From NCBI GenBank assembly GCA_964492105.1, contig CAZBJB010000028.1:1-20334 (forward strand): a DNA stretch of 20,334 nt. Reading direction: 5' to 3'. Both the position numbers and the translations under genes were made by a program. Below, in pieces: positions 1-8,001 of the stretch. Positions within the stretch are counted from its first letter, which is position 1. Each line of letters opens with the position of its first letter. The notes beneath the pieces are model-generated. The model saw nothing but the letters and a program-made list of their open reading frames with translations, did not search any database and was not told the DNA's origin. This DNA comes from JAUZQZ01 sp964492105. Its GTDB lineage: Bacteria > Pseudomonadota > Zetaproteobacteria > Mariprofundales > Mariprofundaceae.

Positions 1-362
1 ATGATGCCAAACGATAATGCATCTGGATGCTAAGCACAATACCGAAGCCTGACCCCGTTTTTGACCCCGCTTCTGTTTCGAGCTTCAAGCGGAGATGATC
101 CCGGATTATTCATGAAAGAACATGGGATATTGTAAACACTTGCACCTGAACTAACGAAAGACGTACCCCCGGCGCTTGCGCGGGGTTTGGATGCAATCCT
201 TCGCTATGTGTGTAGGTTTTACGGTATACCGGCACTGACGGCTAAAAACCGGATTTTCAAAATCAAGGAAGGTCGGGCAATGACCGGATGGCGAACGACC
301 GGGTTTGATAAAACTATGTTGAGTCTGGAGATGGCTTTGTGTGTAAAGGGCAGCACATCACG
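1..362. other. Gene-free leader region upstream of cmk
   Basis: I see no supportable gene here. Reading frames are stop-rich, and there is no trace of aroA, the usual cmk neighbour in many Gammaproteobacteria. Visible items are a motif at 100-118 resembling the end of repeat element A, a GC-rich hairpin at 167-185, and a perfect 10-bp palindrome CGGTATACCG at 222-231. No convincing -35/-10 pair for cmk was found. The last 24 bases could be coding if cmk starts at GTG 339 instead of ATG 363. Confidence 0.5.
167..185 (+). terminator. GC-rich hairpin, possible terminator of an upstream transcript
   Basis: CCCC (167-170) pairs with GGGG (182-185) and GCG (172-174) pairs with CGC (179-181), leaving a bulged G at 171 and a CTTG loop. 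Only three T residues follow, so intrinsic termination is weakly supported. It could equally be structure in an untranslated leader. Confidence 0.3.
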
Positions 363-1070
363 ATGATCAACGACTGGATTCCAGCCCTCCGACTACAGGT
401 GGCCATTGACGGCCCCTCGGGTTCCGGAAAAGGTACAGTGGCTGCCATGCTTGCGGCTGCACTTGGCCTGCCGGTGCTCGACACAGGTCTTTTGTATCGC
501 TATGCCGCTTGCCGCGCGGAACAACAGGGTGCGGATATCACCCTGGAAACATCGGTACTTGAAGTGCTGGATGACTGCCTGAAAGACATGGAGTGGCGGG
601 ATCGGAATATTTTCGTGGCTGGAAAAAACTGGTCGGCTCGGCTCAGGGACGAGAAAGTCGGCGTGAACGCATCCATGGTTGCCGCCATGCCGCATGTGAG
701 GATACGACTCCTTACGATGCAGCGGCAACTGGCCAAACACGGTTGCGTCATGGATGGTCGGGATATTGGCACGGTTGTGCTGCCCGATGCCAAAGCGAAA
801 TTTTTTCTCACGGCATCACTCAGGGCGCGCGCGCGCAGGCGCTGGCTACAGTTGCAGGCGCTCGGAGGCGAAGCTAGTCTTGACGACATCCTGAGCAATA
901 TCAGTGTGCGTGATACTCAAGATGCCGGGCGTACGCATTCGCCACTGGAACAGGCTGAGAATGCCGTGTGTATCGATTCCACCACGATGCGCGTTGATGA
1001 AGTGGTAGATAGAATGCTCGCCGTTATGGAACGTAGAGGGCTCGTCTTCCGTTCCGGAGACACACGCTAA
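363..1070 (+). CDS. cmk: Cytidylate kinase
   Basis: Phosphorylates CMP and dCMP to the diphosphates with ATP in the cytoplasm, feeding CTP and dCTP pools. The 235-residue product carries the P-loop GPSGSGKGT at residues 17-25, the family DGRDIGT motif at about 131-137, and an Arg-rich LID-like stretch (RARARRRW, about 154-161). Length is close to the roughly 225 residues of the E. coli enzyme. I prefer ATG 363 because it puts the nucleotide-binding strand near the N terminus as usual. GTG 339, with GGAG 8 nt upstream, is an in-frame alternative adding 8 residues. rpsA follows after a short gap in the same direction, the classic cmk-rpsA-ihfB order. Confidence 0.95.
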   Translation: MINDWIPALRLQVAIDGPSGSGKGTVAAMLAAALGLPVLDTGLLYRYAACRAEQQGADITLETSVLEVLDDCLKDMEWRDRNIFVAGKNWSARLRDEKVGVNASMVAAMPHVRIRLLTMQRQLAKHGCVMDGRDIGTVVLPDAKAKFFLTASLRARARRRWLQLQALGGEASLDDILSNISVRDTQDAGRTHSPLEQAENAVCIDSTTMRVDEVVDRMLAVMERRGLVFRSGDTR

Positions 1071-1109
1071 AATCGACAGGATCTGACGCCAATGAGGTTT
1101 CAATCATAT

Positions 1110-2786
1110 ATGACAAGCACTATTGAAGATGAACAATCATTTAAACAATTGTTTGAAGAATCCATCAAACAACGCCCCATGGCTGCGCGTGGCCAAATTG
1201 TCAGCGGACTGGTGGCCGGTGTGGATCATGAATCGGTGATGGTGGACGTGGGCGGAAAAAATGAAGGCATCGTCCCATTAAATGAGTTTGAAAAACTCGG
1301 CGATCCTTCCCCTGCCATTGGCGACAGCATCGAAGTCATGGTGCAATCCACCGGTGGAACGGATGGCGTTCACTTATCGGTGCTGGCGGCAAGACATCAA
1401 TTGCTGTGGAAACGCGTGGATGATTCGCTGGCAAACAGGTCGTGTGTCTCCGCGACTGTCAAGACCGAGGTAAAGGGAGGGCTCAGGGTCGATCTTGGCG
1501 GTCTGAGTGCCTTTCTACCCCACTCCGAGATTGATATCAGGCCATCCGTATCAAGTGATATGATGGGGGAAAAAATCAATGTGGTCGTGCTGAGCGCGAG
1601 CCGCAAGCCCGAAAATATCGTGGTTTCTCGTAAACACTTGCTTGTGGTCGCGCGCAATGAACAGCGCAGGATCTTCTTTGCTTCGAAGAAGGTCGGAGAC
1701 AGGCTTAATGGTACAATCAAACGCCTGACGGATTTCGGAGCCTTCGTGGATGTGGGCGGCGTGGACGCCCTGCTGCATGTGTCGGATATTGCATGGCGCC
1801 GGCTGAAGCATCCGAGTGAAGTGCTACAGATTGGTCAGCACATTACGGTGGAAATCACCAGGCTGGATGAAAGTGCCGGAAAGATTGCCCTGTCCATGCG
1901 TACACTTCAGGCTGATCCATGGGAACATATATCCGGGAAATACGGAACGGGCATGCGCTTGACGGGAACGGTACGCAAACTGCTGGACTATGGTGCCATG
2001 GTGGAGATTGAACCGGGTGTGGAAGGCATGATTCACCGCTCGGAGATGAGTTGGACACGGCAGGATATTAGTCCGTCGAACGTGCTGACCGAAGGTGATG
2101 TAGTAGATGTGGCGGTGTTGGCGGTCGATGTTGAAAAACGCCGCATCGCGCTCAGCCTGAAAGAGGTCGCCGAAAATCCGTGGCAGACCTGGTTAGCTGG
2201 CCATCCCGCTGGAATGCGTGTCAAGGGAACGGTGAGGAGTATCACGGACTTTGGTCTGTTTATCCGCCTGAATGACGAGCTGGATGGCCTGGTACATATC
2301 GGCAACCTTTCGTGGCACGAATCCGGTGAACAGGTCATGGCATCCTATGCCAAGGGTGATGAAACAGAGTGCGTCGTGCTGGGCGTTGATGTTGAACGGC
2401 AACGGATTGCCTTGGGCATCAAGCAGTTGGGAGACGACCCGTTCGAAGTGTTTCTTGCCAATGCCTCTCGTGGCAGTCGGGTGGAAGGAAAAATACTGGA
2501 GCCGGTCTCCGGCGGCTTTACGGTTAAACTGGTACAGGGCGTTACGGCATATCTGCCCAAACGGGAAGTGCCAAGAGAAGACGATGAACTGAAAAGCGGC
2601 GCGAGTGTCGAGGCGAAGATTATTGAACTGGATCGCAAACGAAGAAAAGTTAAGCTTTCGATCAGCCGGATGTTACGCGATGAGGAAAAGGATGCCATGC
2701 GGAATTATGCCAAGGCTGGAGGGAAAGATGGTGCGCCATCCGCCCTTGCGCTGGAATTACAACGCAAGTTTTTGGCCAGAAAATAA
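1110..2786 (+). CDS. rpsA: 30S ribosomal protein S1
   Basis: Binds mRNA on the small subunit and helps initiation on structured or weak-SD messages. The 558-residue product has six S1 (OB-fold) domains at roughly residues 27-95, 111-178, 197-266, 281-352, 368-439 and 454-523. Domains 1 and 2 are the diverged ribosome-docking pair. Domains 3-5 show the clear RNA-binding pattern (for example LTDFGAFVDVGGVDALLHVS). E. coli S1 has 557 residues, so the protein is full length. ATG 1110 is chosen because the N terminus (MTSTIEDEQSFKQLFEES) then resembles that of E. coli S1; GAGG lies 12 nt upstream. In-frame ATG 1092 would add six residues. It lies 39 nt after cmk and before ihfB. Confidence 0.97.
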   Translation: MTSTIEDEQSFKQLFEESIKQRPMAARGQIVSGLVAGVDHESVMVDVGGKNEGIVPLNEFEKLGDPSPAIGDSIEVMVQSTGGTDGVHLSVLAARHQLLWKRVDDSLANRSCVSATVKTEVKGGLRVDLGGLSAFLPHSEIDIRPSVSSDMMGEKINVVVLSASRKPENIVVSRKHLLVVARNEQRRIFFASKKVGDRLNGTIKRLTDFGAFVDVGGVDALLHVSDIAWRRLKHPSEVLQIGQHITVEITRLDESAGKIALSMRTLQADPWEHISGKYGTGMRLTGTVRKLLDYGAMVEIEPGVEGMIHRSEMSWTRQDISPSNVLTEGDVVDVAVLAVDVEKRRIALSLKEVAENPWQTWLAGHPAGMRVKGTVRSITDFGLFIRLNDELDGLVHIGNLSWHESGEQVMASYAKGDETECVVLGVDVERQRIALGIKQLGDDPFEVFLANASRGSRVEGKILEPVSGGFTVKLVQGVTAYLPKREVPREDDELKSGASVEAKIIELDRKRRKVKLSISRMLRDEEKDAMRNYAKAGGKDGAPSALALELQRKFLARK

Positions 2787-2833
2787 CGACTCAGGAGCCC
2801 TGGATGTTGTTCCATGGCAAGGAAGGGGGAAGC

Positions 2834-3118
2834 ATGACTAAATCGAAACTGGTAGAAATCATTGCAAATCAACAGGATCAAATGTCACGCCGGGAAGCAG
2901 AGTTTATAGTAAATACGATATTTTCAGCAATCGGCGATGCCCTTGGCCGGGGAGAAAGGGTGGAATTACGTGGGTTCGGCAGCTTTTATACCAAGCAGCG
3001 CAATGCCCGCATCGGTCGCAATCCGAAAACGGGGGATACCGTTCATGTTCCAGCCAAAGTCGTACCACAATTCAAACCGGGTAAAGAATTACGTGAGAGA
3101 GTTGACACCATTGCCTGA
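2834..3118 (+). CDS. ihfB: Integration host factor beta subunit
   Basis: Small DNA-bending protein of the HU/IHF family that pairs with IhfA and bends DNA sharply at specific sites, supporting sigma-54 promoters, recombination and nucleoid shape. The product is 94 residues, the same as E. coli IHF-beta. It has the ERVELRGFGSF strand, the GRNPKTG beta-arm segment with the DNA-intercalating proline, and the FKPGKELR C-terminal motif. ATG 2834 has a purine-rich AGGGGGA just upstream; an in-frame TTG 2804 would add ten unrelated residues. It follows rpsA by 47 nt in the standard order. No clear terminator follows; the next 445 nt hold repeats. IHF may also serve the sigma-54-type promoter at 17210. 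Confidence 0.96.
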   Translation: MTKSKLVEIIANQQDQMSRREAEFIVNTIFSAIGDALGRGERVELRGFGSFYTKQRNARIGRNPKTGDTVHVPAKVVPQFKPGKELRERVDTIA

Positions 3119-3166
3119 TCCGTTTTCCCGTTCATTCGGTCTCCTTCATGTTTTTCCCATACGGTA

Positions 3167-3326
3167 GAGCCTCTTGCAACACTCCGGGTGGATGAGCGGC
3201 ACTCCCGCTTTGAGACCATTTTCGGGATTGAATGAGCTGCATGGTGGTTCCATGGAGCGAAATTCAAGCCCGGAAATGGGCCGAAGTGGGGAAGCCGATC
3301 GCCGCTCATGAGTTTTGCAAGAGCTC
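3167..3326 (-). repeat. Repeat element B, copy 1 (MITE-like, minus orientation)
   Basis: About 160 bp bounded by imperfect terminal inverted repeats. The left end (from 3167) reads GAGCCTCTTGCAACACTC followed by GGATGAGCGGC. The right end read inward from 3326 is GAGCTCTTGCAAAACTC followed by ATGAGCGGC. A TA dinucleotide flanks each side nearby (3165-3166 and 3329-3330), suggesting but not proving a TA duplication. The central region carries TTCCATGGA and matches a second, diverged segment at about 10216-10360 on the opposite strand. There is no transposase and no credible coding sequence, so it is best described as a non-autonomous element or remnant. Confidence 0.7.
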
Positions 3327-3330
3327 AGTA

Positions 3331-3522
3331 GCCTGAACTATTCATAACTCGTCGTGATGATTGCGCCTGTCTGTGCGTGCCGCACGCAGACAGGCCTGGC
3401 CTTTGTTCGCAACGGATTCCAAGGAAGGAGATCGTAGCCATGCATACGGACGACCGACGAAGGATTCGGTACGGACAAAGGAACAAGCCAGGGACGCGGC
3501 AGCATTCATGAATCATGCAGGC
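3331..3522 (+). repeat. Repeat element A, copy 1 (hairpin-bearing, MITE-like)
   Basis: About 192 bp, starting 4 nt after element B copy 1 and ending 41 nt before lapA. The terminal inverted repeats are GCCTGAACTATTCATAA at the left and, reverse-complemented, GCCTGCATGATTCATGAA at the right (3522 to 3505). Inside is a strong hairpin at 3365-3395 with a CCG loop and a 2-nt bulge. Downstream come a conserved block (TTTGTTCGCAACGGATT), an AAGGAG, and a micro-ORF. A second copy at 8833-9019 shares long identical blocks, including 25 bases across the hairpin and 16 bases of ATACGGACGACCGACG. No transposase is present. Confidence 0.75.
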
Positions 3523-3563
3523 TAGAGAGTAGTGACAACCTTTTCCAAAGACAGGGGAATGAT

Positions 3564-3857
3564 ATGAACTGGATCAACGCGCTTTCCGTAATACTGCTGA
3601 CAACACTGGCCACCATGTTTGCCGCTGTAAATAACAGTAAAATTTCGATCCATTTTGTCGGTTATTCATCGGGCAACGTCCCGGTCTACGTTCCCATTTT
3701 TATTGTATTTCTTCTTGGTTTCCTTGGCGGCATGCTGTCTTTGAGTTTCTCGCGCCGTAAGCACAAGCTCGAAATTAACCGCCTTCGGCAGGAAAATCAT
3801 TTGTTGCAAACGGAGGTTAATAATTTGCGCAATCTTCCCCTGCAAGACGAAACATGA
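3564..3857 (+). CDS. lapA: LapA family inner-membrane protein
   Basis: LapA works with LapB in control of lipopolysaccharide synthesis at the inner membrane, tied to FtsH-dependent turnover of LpxC. The 97-residue product has two predicted membrane spans (about residues 5-21 and 41-61) joined by a short periplasmic loop. A charged cytoplasmic tail from about 64 to 90 has the spacing of a short coiled coil. Size and layout fit the LapA (former DUF1049) family. ATG 3564 has GGGGA 5 nt upstream. The stop overlaps the lapB start by 4 nt (ATGA), so translation is probably coupled. Any promoter must lie in or near repeat element A, which ends 41 nt upstream. Confidence 0.9.
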   Translation: MNWINALSVILLTTLATMFAAVNNSKISIHFVGYSSGNVPVYVPIFIVFLLGFLGGMLSLSFSRRKHKLEINRLRQENHLLQTEVNNLRNLPLQDET

Positions 3858-4993
3858 CAGCAACGTTTTCTTTCGTCGCCATACTGGCGGTCGCCGCTAC
3901 GCTTATCTGGCTCTTGTGGCAGCGGCAACAGGGTATGGAAGGCGGGCCGGAACAGGAAGACGCCCGTATTTCACCGTTATTGCGGGGTATCAACTATCTT
4001 CTGTCCGATGAGCCGGACCAGGCATTAAAGGAACTCGTCCATGTCGCCCGCTTGCAAACCGAAACGGCTGAAGTTTATCTGGCACTGGGAGATTTGTTTC
4101 GTAATAAAGGGGAGTTTGGGCGCGCGGTTCGCATTCACCAGAATCTTCTGGTTCGTCCCGGCCTGCCCGAAGCCTTACATATGGAGGCACAGCTTGCCCT
4201 GGCCATGGATTTTCAGGCTGGTGGATTGCTGGGCCGCGCCTTGCAACAGTACCGCAAGGTACTCGACACGCAACCAGGCCATATCCCCGCACTCGAAGCA
4301 ACCCTTCGTATCCGTGAACAGGGACGGGAATGGGATCTTGCCGAGGATATACTCTCCCGCCTTGATCAGGTTCGCGGTACACCATCCTCGCTGCACCATG
4401 CCTACCTGATGACTGAGATGGCGCGAAAAAAACAGCGTGAATGTGATGAAGAACAGGCACTGGCGCTGGTCACAAAGGCTATTGACACGAACCCGGCGTG
4501 TGCTGCGGCACATATGCTACTGGCTGAAATAGACTTGAATCGCGGCGATCATAACGCAGCCTTCGCCAGTATGGAAAGGTTGCAACAGGCTGCACCTCAA
4601 TATATTCCGTTACTGATTCCCGCATTGCTGGAACATCCCGAGATCTATGTCAAACGAGGCAACACATTCCTGTTGGCCTACTGGAAAAAATATCATGATG
4701 AATTTATGGCACTGGAATGGATCAGGGACATAAATAATAAATATGGAATTGAAGAAGCCAGACTGTTAATGACTAAAATAGCCTTTTCGCCTGAAGGCTT
4801 GCGCACCTGTTTACATCTTAAGGCCATCATGGGAGATGACGATCCCCTGGCTCTGGCAAGCCGCAACTGGCAACGACAGTCCAGAAACTTTACATGCGGC
4901 CATTGCGGCGTGGAAGTTATGGATATGCGTTGGCAATGTCCTCAATGTCATGAATGGGGGAGTATGCGGCCCATCCAGGAGGTACAGGTATGA
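3854..4993 (+). CDS. lapB: LPS assembly protein LapB (YciM), TPR and rubredoxin-type metal site
   Basis: Membrane-anchored adaptor that promotes FtsH-mediated degradation of LpxC and so limits lipid A synthesis. The 379-residue product starts with one membrane anchor (about residues 5-21). A long run of TPR-type helical repeats follows (about 40-330). It ends in a rubredoxin-like knuckle with C348-x2-C351 and C362-x2-C365, expected to bind a metal and contact the TPR region. E. coli LapB has 389 residues and the same order. The start overlaps lapA by 4 nt and the stop overlaps pyrF by 4 nt. All key elements are present. Confidence 0.95.
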   Translation: MTATFSFVAILAVAATLIWLLWQRQQGMEGGPEQEDARISPLLRGINYLLSDEPDQALKELVHVARLQTETAEVYLALGDLFRNKGEFGRAVRIHQNLLVRPGLPEALHMEAQLALAMDFQAGGLLGRALQQYRKVLDTQPGHIPALEATLRIREQGREWDLAEDILSRLDQVRGTPSSLHHAYLMTEMARKKQRECDEEQALALVTKAIDTNPACAAAHMLLAEIDLNRGDHNAAFASMERLQQAAPQYIPLLIPALLEHPEIYVKRGNTFLLAYWKKYHDEFMALEWIRDINNKYGIEEARLLMTKIAFSPEGLRTCLHLKAIMGDDDPLALASRNWQRQSRNFTCGHCGVEVMDMRWQCPQCHEWGSMRPIQEVQV

Positions 4994-5664
4994 TACGCGA
5001 CCGCTTAATGGTGGCTCTGGATCTGCCTGATCGGAAACAGGCTCTGGGCATACGTCAGCGTATCGGCGATTGCGTGGGATGGTTCAAAGTGGGGTTACGC
5101 CTGTTTGTCGCCGAAGGTCCGGATTTAGTCCGCACCCTGAGACACACCCATCGGGTATTCCTCGACCTTAAATTTCACGACATTCCCAACACCGTAGCCG
5201 AAGCCATCGTCAGTGCCGGGAATCTTGGCGTACACATGACCAATGTTCATGCCGGAGGAGGCCTGGACATGATGAGGGTCGCGGCGCGGTCGGCCACGGC
5301 TTTTCCGCAAATGAAACTGATCGCTGTTACCGTATTGACCAGCAGTAGCATGGAGTCCGAACCTGCGCACCGTGAAGCTGTGCAGCAAGCCATCATGGCA
5401 CGGCATGCCGGACTGGATGGCGTGGTATGCAGTGTTCATGAGGTGACTGACATCAAAAAGGCATGTGGTACGGATTTCCTGGCCGTCACCCCCGGTATTC
5501 GCTGGGGGGGACAGGCCGATAATGACCAAAAACGGATCGCGAACCCCTGTATGGCGATGCAGCAGGGAGCGAATTACATTGTTGTAGGGCGCCCGATTAT
5601 CCGGGCACCCGACCCGCGTGCCGCCGCGATGGAGGCTCTGGCCATGATGCGGCAGCATGCATGA
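4990..5664 (+). CDS. pyrF: Orotidine 5'-phosphate decarboxylase
   Basis: Catalyses the last step of de novo UMP synthesis, decarboxylating OMP without a cofactor. The 224-residue product carries the active-site segment LDLKFHDIPNTV with D59, K61 and D64. An early VALDLPD strand and FKVG supply the other charged residues, and the phosphate-gripping VVGRPI lies near the C terminus. Length is typical of the short bacterial group. ATG 4990 is chosen because GGAGG sits 7 nt upstream and it overlaps the lapB stop in an ATGA; in-frame ATG 4954 lies inside lapB and would add 12 residues. The association lapAB-pyrF is common in Proteobacteria. Confidence 0.97.
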   Translation: MIRDRLMVALDLPDRKQALGIRQRIGDCVGWFKVGLRLFVAEGPDLVRTLRHTHRVFLDLKFHDIPNTVAEAIVSAGNLGVHMTNVHAGGGLDMMRVAARSATAFPQMKLIAVTVLTSSSMESEPAHREAVQQAIMARHAGLDGVVCSVHEVTDIKKACGTDFLAVTPGIRWGGQADNDQKRIANPCMAMQQGANYIVVGRPIIRAPDPRAAAMEALAMMRQHA

Positions 5665-6824
5665 ATCGCCCGGTGTATATATATGAAACCATCCTGGCAC
5701 CATACGCCTGCCGTTCCGAATTGTCGCGTGGCCGCCGGTATCCTGAAGAGGATTCCCTCACCCGCAATATGTTCCAGCGTGATCGGGACCGCATCATCCA
5801 TTCGACGGCATTTCGCCGACTCGAATATAAAACCCAGGTGTTCGTCAATCATGAGGGAGATCATTATCGAACCCGCTTGACGCATTCCATTGAAGTCGCA
5901 CAAATCGCTCGCTCTATCTGTAGAACCATGAAGCTGCATGAAGATTTGGCTGAAGGTGTGGCGTTGGCTCATGATCTCGGACATACGCCTTTCGGACATT
6001 CCGGTCAGGATGCACTGGATACCGCCATGAAACCGTATGGAGGATTTGAACATAATCGTCAGTCCCTGCGCGTCATTGAAAAACTCGAACACTGCTATGT
6101 CGAATTTCCGGGCCTGAACCTGAGCTTTGAAACCCGGGAGGGTATCGTCAAACACAGCTCACCCCATGATCTCCCCATGAATACCGATTTAGCTGAATAT
6201 CGCCTGGATGAACAGGCCTCGCTTGAAGCGCAACTCGGCAATCTGGCTGATGAAATTGCCTATAACAATCATGATGTGGATGATGGCTTTCGTGCCGGAA
6301 TCCTGGATGTTGAAGGTCTGTGCAGTGTGCCTCTGTTTTATATGCATTACGAGAAGGCAATGCGCGATCATCACGCCATGACCGAGCGTCCCGCTATCCA
6401 CGAAACCATCCGTCAGATGATTAACTTTCTGATTATGGACGTTGTTGCTGAAACGTCAAGACGGATAGAGCAATCGAACATTCGTTCCCTTGACGACGTA
6501 CGCGGCGCGGATGATCCACTGGTCGGATTTTCGCGTGAAGCGAAGCGGATGAATGCTGAAATGAAACGCTATCTGTTCAGGCATATGTATTATCATCACC
6601 GCGTCGTACGCATGGCGGTCAAGGCCATGCGCGTCATCCATGAACTGTTTTCCGCCTACATGGACAATCCGGCTATGCTGCCACCCGGTGTCGCGGTACA
6701 ACTGCATGGCCGGGATAGTGCAGGGAGGCGCGCTCGTGTGATTGCGGACTACATTGCCGGCATGACGGATCGCTATGCACTGGATGAATACAGTCGGCTG
6801 TTTGATGTACATGCCCGTACCTGA
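5661..6824 (+). CDS. dgt: Deoxyguanosinetriphosphate triphosphohydrolase-like protein (HD family)
   Basis: Predicted to hydrolyse dNTPs, classically dGTP, to the deoxynucleoside and tripolyphosphate, which helps balance dNTP pools. The 387-residue product shows the HD-domain metal ligands H75 (in RLTHS), H104-D105 (AHDLGHTPFGH) and D197 (ADEIAYNNHD). The N-terminal YPEEDSLTRNMFQRDRDRI stretch is typical of the Dgt-like type 2 family, which is shorter than the 505-residue E. coli Dgt. True substrate range cannot be read from sequence. The start overlaps pyrF by 4 nt (ATGA), making it the last gene of the lapA-lapB-pyrF-dgt run. A 152-nt gap follows before rlmB. Confidence 0.92.
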   Translation: MNRPVYIYETILAPYACRSELSRGRRYPEEDSLTRNMFQRDRDRIIHSTAFRRLEYKTQVFVNHEGDHYRTRLTHSIEVAQIARSICRTMKLHEDLAEGVALAHDLGHTPFGHSGQDALDTAMKPYGGFEHNRQSLRVIEKLEHCYVEFPGLNLSFETREGIVKHSSPHDLPMNTDLAEYRLDEQASLEAQLGNLADEIAYNNHDVDDGFRAGILDVEGLCSVPLFYMHYEKAMRDHHAMTERPAIHETIRQMINFLIMDVVAETSRRIEQSNIRSLDDVRGADDPLVGFSREAKRMNAEMKRYLFRHMYYHHRVVRMAVKAMRVIHELFSAYMDNPAMLPPGVAVQLHGRDSAGRRARVIADYIAGMTDRYALDEYSRLFDVHART

Positions 6825-6976
6825 ATCTCGTCCGATACGAAAAGAATCCAGCCGCGGAAATCGTCGTGGAGTTCTCATGGTGAATGATGAGGTTGGCTGT
6901 GAATGTGTGAAATTACCGGGTGGCGTCATGGTTACGCATGGTGTCTGATGGACAATGATGATCATAAGGACTTGAT

Positions 6977-7723
6977 TTGATATTGGCAGGCATTCATGCG
7001 GCGAAGCATGCGCTGGAATCGGGCGATCCGATTGTGGAGATGATCATCGACAGGGGCAAAAAACATCCGCGTATCAACGAATTGATTTATTTGACCAGAA
7101 AACAGGGCGTTCGCGTGTCGTTCCAGCCGCGGCAGGCCCTGGATCGTTTGAGTGGTGGTGTTCCGCATCAGGGCGTGGTCGCCAGGGTACAAAGTAAAAA
7201 AAAGATTCGTTTTGAAGACTGGCTGGAAGGACTGGATATGCGCGGTGGTACATTGGTTCTGTTACTTGACGGGGTAACCGATCCGCACAATTTGGGTGCC
7301 TGTGTGCGCACTGCCGAGGCGGCGGGATGCTCCGGTGTGGTGATCCCGAGGGATCATGCGGTGGATACGGGGTCTCCAGCCGTGGCGAAGGCAGCCTGTG
7401 GTGCATTATCTCGCCTTCCCGTACTCACCGTCACCAATCTGGTACGGGCGATGAAACAGCTTCAGGGGAAAGGTGTGTGGCTGGCGGGTCTTGCCGGAGA
7501 CTCGGAGACCTCCATGTATCGGGCCGCGCTGAACGGGAATTTGGGGCTGGTGATGGGTGCGGAAGGCAAAGGTCTGCGGCACCTGGTGCGTGAGCGGTGC
7601 GATGTGTTGCTCAGTATTCCGATGCCGGGATGCGTTGAATCATTAAATGTATCGGTGGCAGCGGGGGTGGCCCTGTTTGAGGTGATTCGTCAGCGGCAGC
7701 ATCAGTGTGGTCAGGGAGTTTGA
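6977..7723 (+). CDS. rlmB: 23S rRNA (guanosine-2'-O-)-methyltransferase RlmB
   Basis: SpoU-class (SPOUT, trefoil-knot) enzyme that methylates the ribose of G2251 in the 23S rRNA peptidyl-transferase loop (E. coli numbering), using S-adenosylmethionine. The 248-residue product has an N-terminal substrate-binding domain (1-70). The three knot motifs follow: DGVTDPHNLGACVRTAEAAG (98-117, with N105 and R111), VMGAEGKGLR, and IPMPGCVESLNVSVAAGVAL. A TTG start at 6977 is chosen because AAGGA lies 6 nt upstream and the product then begins at the conserved AGIHA segment. The stop is one base from the stop of the convergent zinc-protein gene. E. coli RlmB has 243 residues. Confidence 0.95.
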   Translation: MILAGIHAAKHALESGDPIVEMIIDRGKKHPRINELIYLTRKQGVRVSFQPRQALDRLSGGVPHQGVVARVQSKKKIRFEDWLEGLDMRGGTLVLLLDGVTDPHNLGACVRTAEAAGCSGVVIPRDHAVDTGSPAVAKAACGALSRLPVLTVTNLVRAMKQLQGKGVWLAGLAGDSETSMYRAALNGNLGLVMGAEGKGLRHLVRERCDVLLSIPMPGCVESLNVSVAAGVALFEVIRQRQHQCGQGV

Positions 7724-7724
7724 A

Positions 7725-7895
7725 TCAGGCGGCTTCTTTTTCAGCGTTATTGTCTTTAAGATTGATGCGTACGAAGACCTGCCCGCAATACTGACAATGG
7801 CCTTTACCGTTCTTGAGATTGATATAAACCAGAGGGTGTTGCCCGTTATCCGAGCAGGACACCACGTTCTCGGCTACTTTAATCTCGGATCCCAT
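7725..7895 (-). CDS. Small zinc-finger protein, zf-CHCC (NDUFS6-like) family
   Basis: A 56-residue protein with the metal-ligand pattern C14-x5-H20-x13-C34-x2-C37, which fits the zf-CHCC family. That family includes the zinc-binding part of the mitochondrial complex I accessory subunit NDUFS6; the job of the free-standing bacterial members is not well established. ATG 7895 is chosen because a purine tract (AGGGGGA) lies just upstream and family members begin close to the first ligand. The same frame stays open to 8060, adding 55 residues that look non-coding. The gene is convergent with rlmB, stops one base apart, and its 5' side faces folB. No other complex I gene lies in the window. Confidence 0.85.
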   Translation of the reverse strand: MGSEIKVAENVVSCSDNGQHPLVYINLKNGKGHCQYCGQVFVRINLKDNNAEKEAA

Positions 7896-8001
7896 ATCTA
7901 TCCCCCTTGACCGGTTTGAACGGCGGCGAATTGTGTCGAGCGGTGTATTTAAGTCAAGCTTGGGTTCATACCCAATATCCGACATTGACATGAGGTGTGC
8001 G

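Noticed and set aside
1..362. A complete copy of element A upstream of cmk (end motif at 100, hairpin at 167, AAGGAAGG near 266)
   Set aside because: Order of parts is suggestive, but the spacing and intervening sequence do not align with copies 1 and 2, and no right end was found.
3043..3309. 88-residue minus-strand ORF over the end of ihfB and element B, similar in translation to a plus-strand ORF at 10175-10387
   Set aside because: The similarity comes from the element B nucleotide repeat; the ORFs run into unrelated genes (ihfB, pntAA) and have no start signals of their own.
6877..6948. 23-codon ORF (ATG 6877) with GGAG 5 nt upstream, in the dgt-rlmB gap
   Set aside because: Only one copy, no recognisable motif, and short ORFs of this size are expected by chance; not enough to call a gene or leader peptide.
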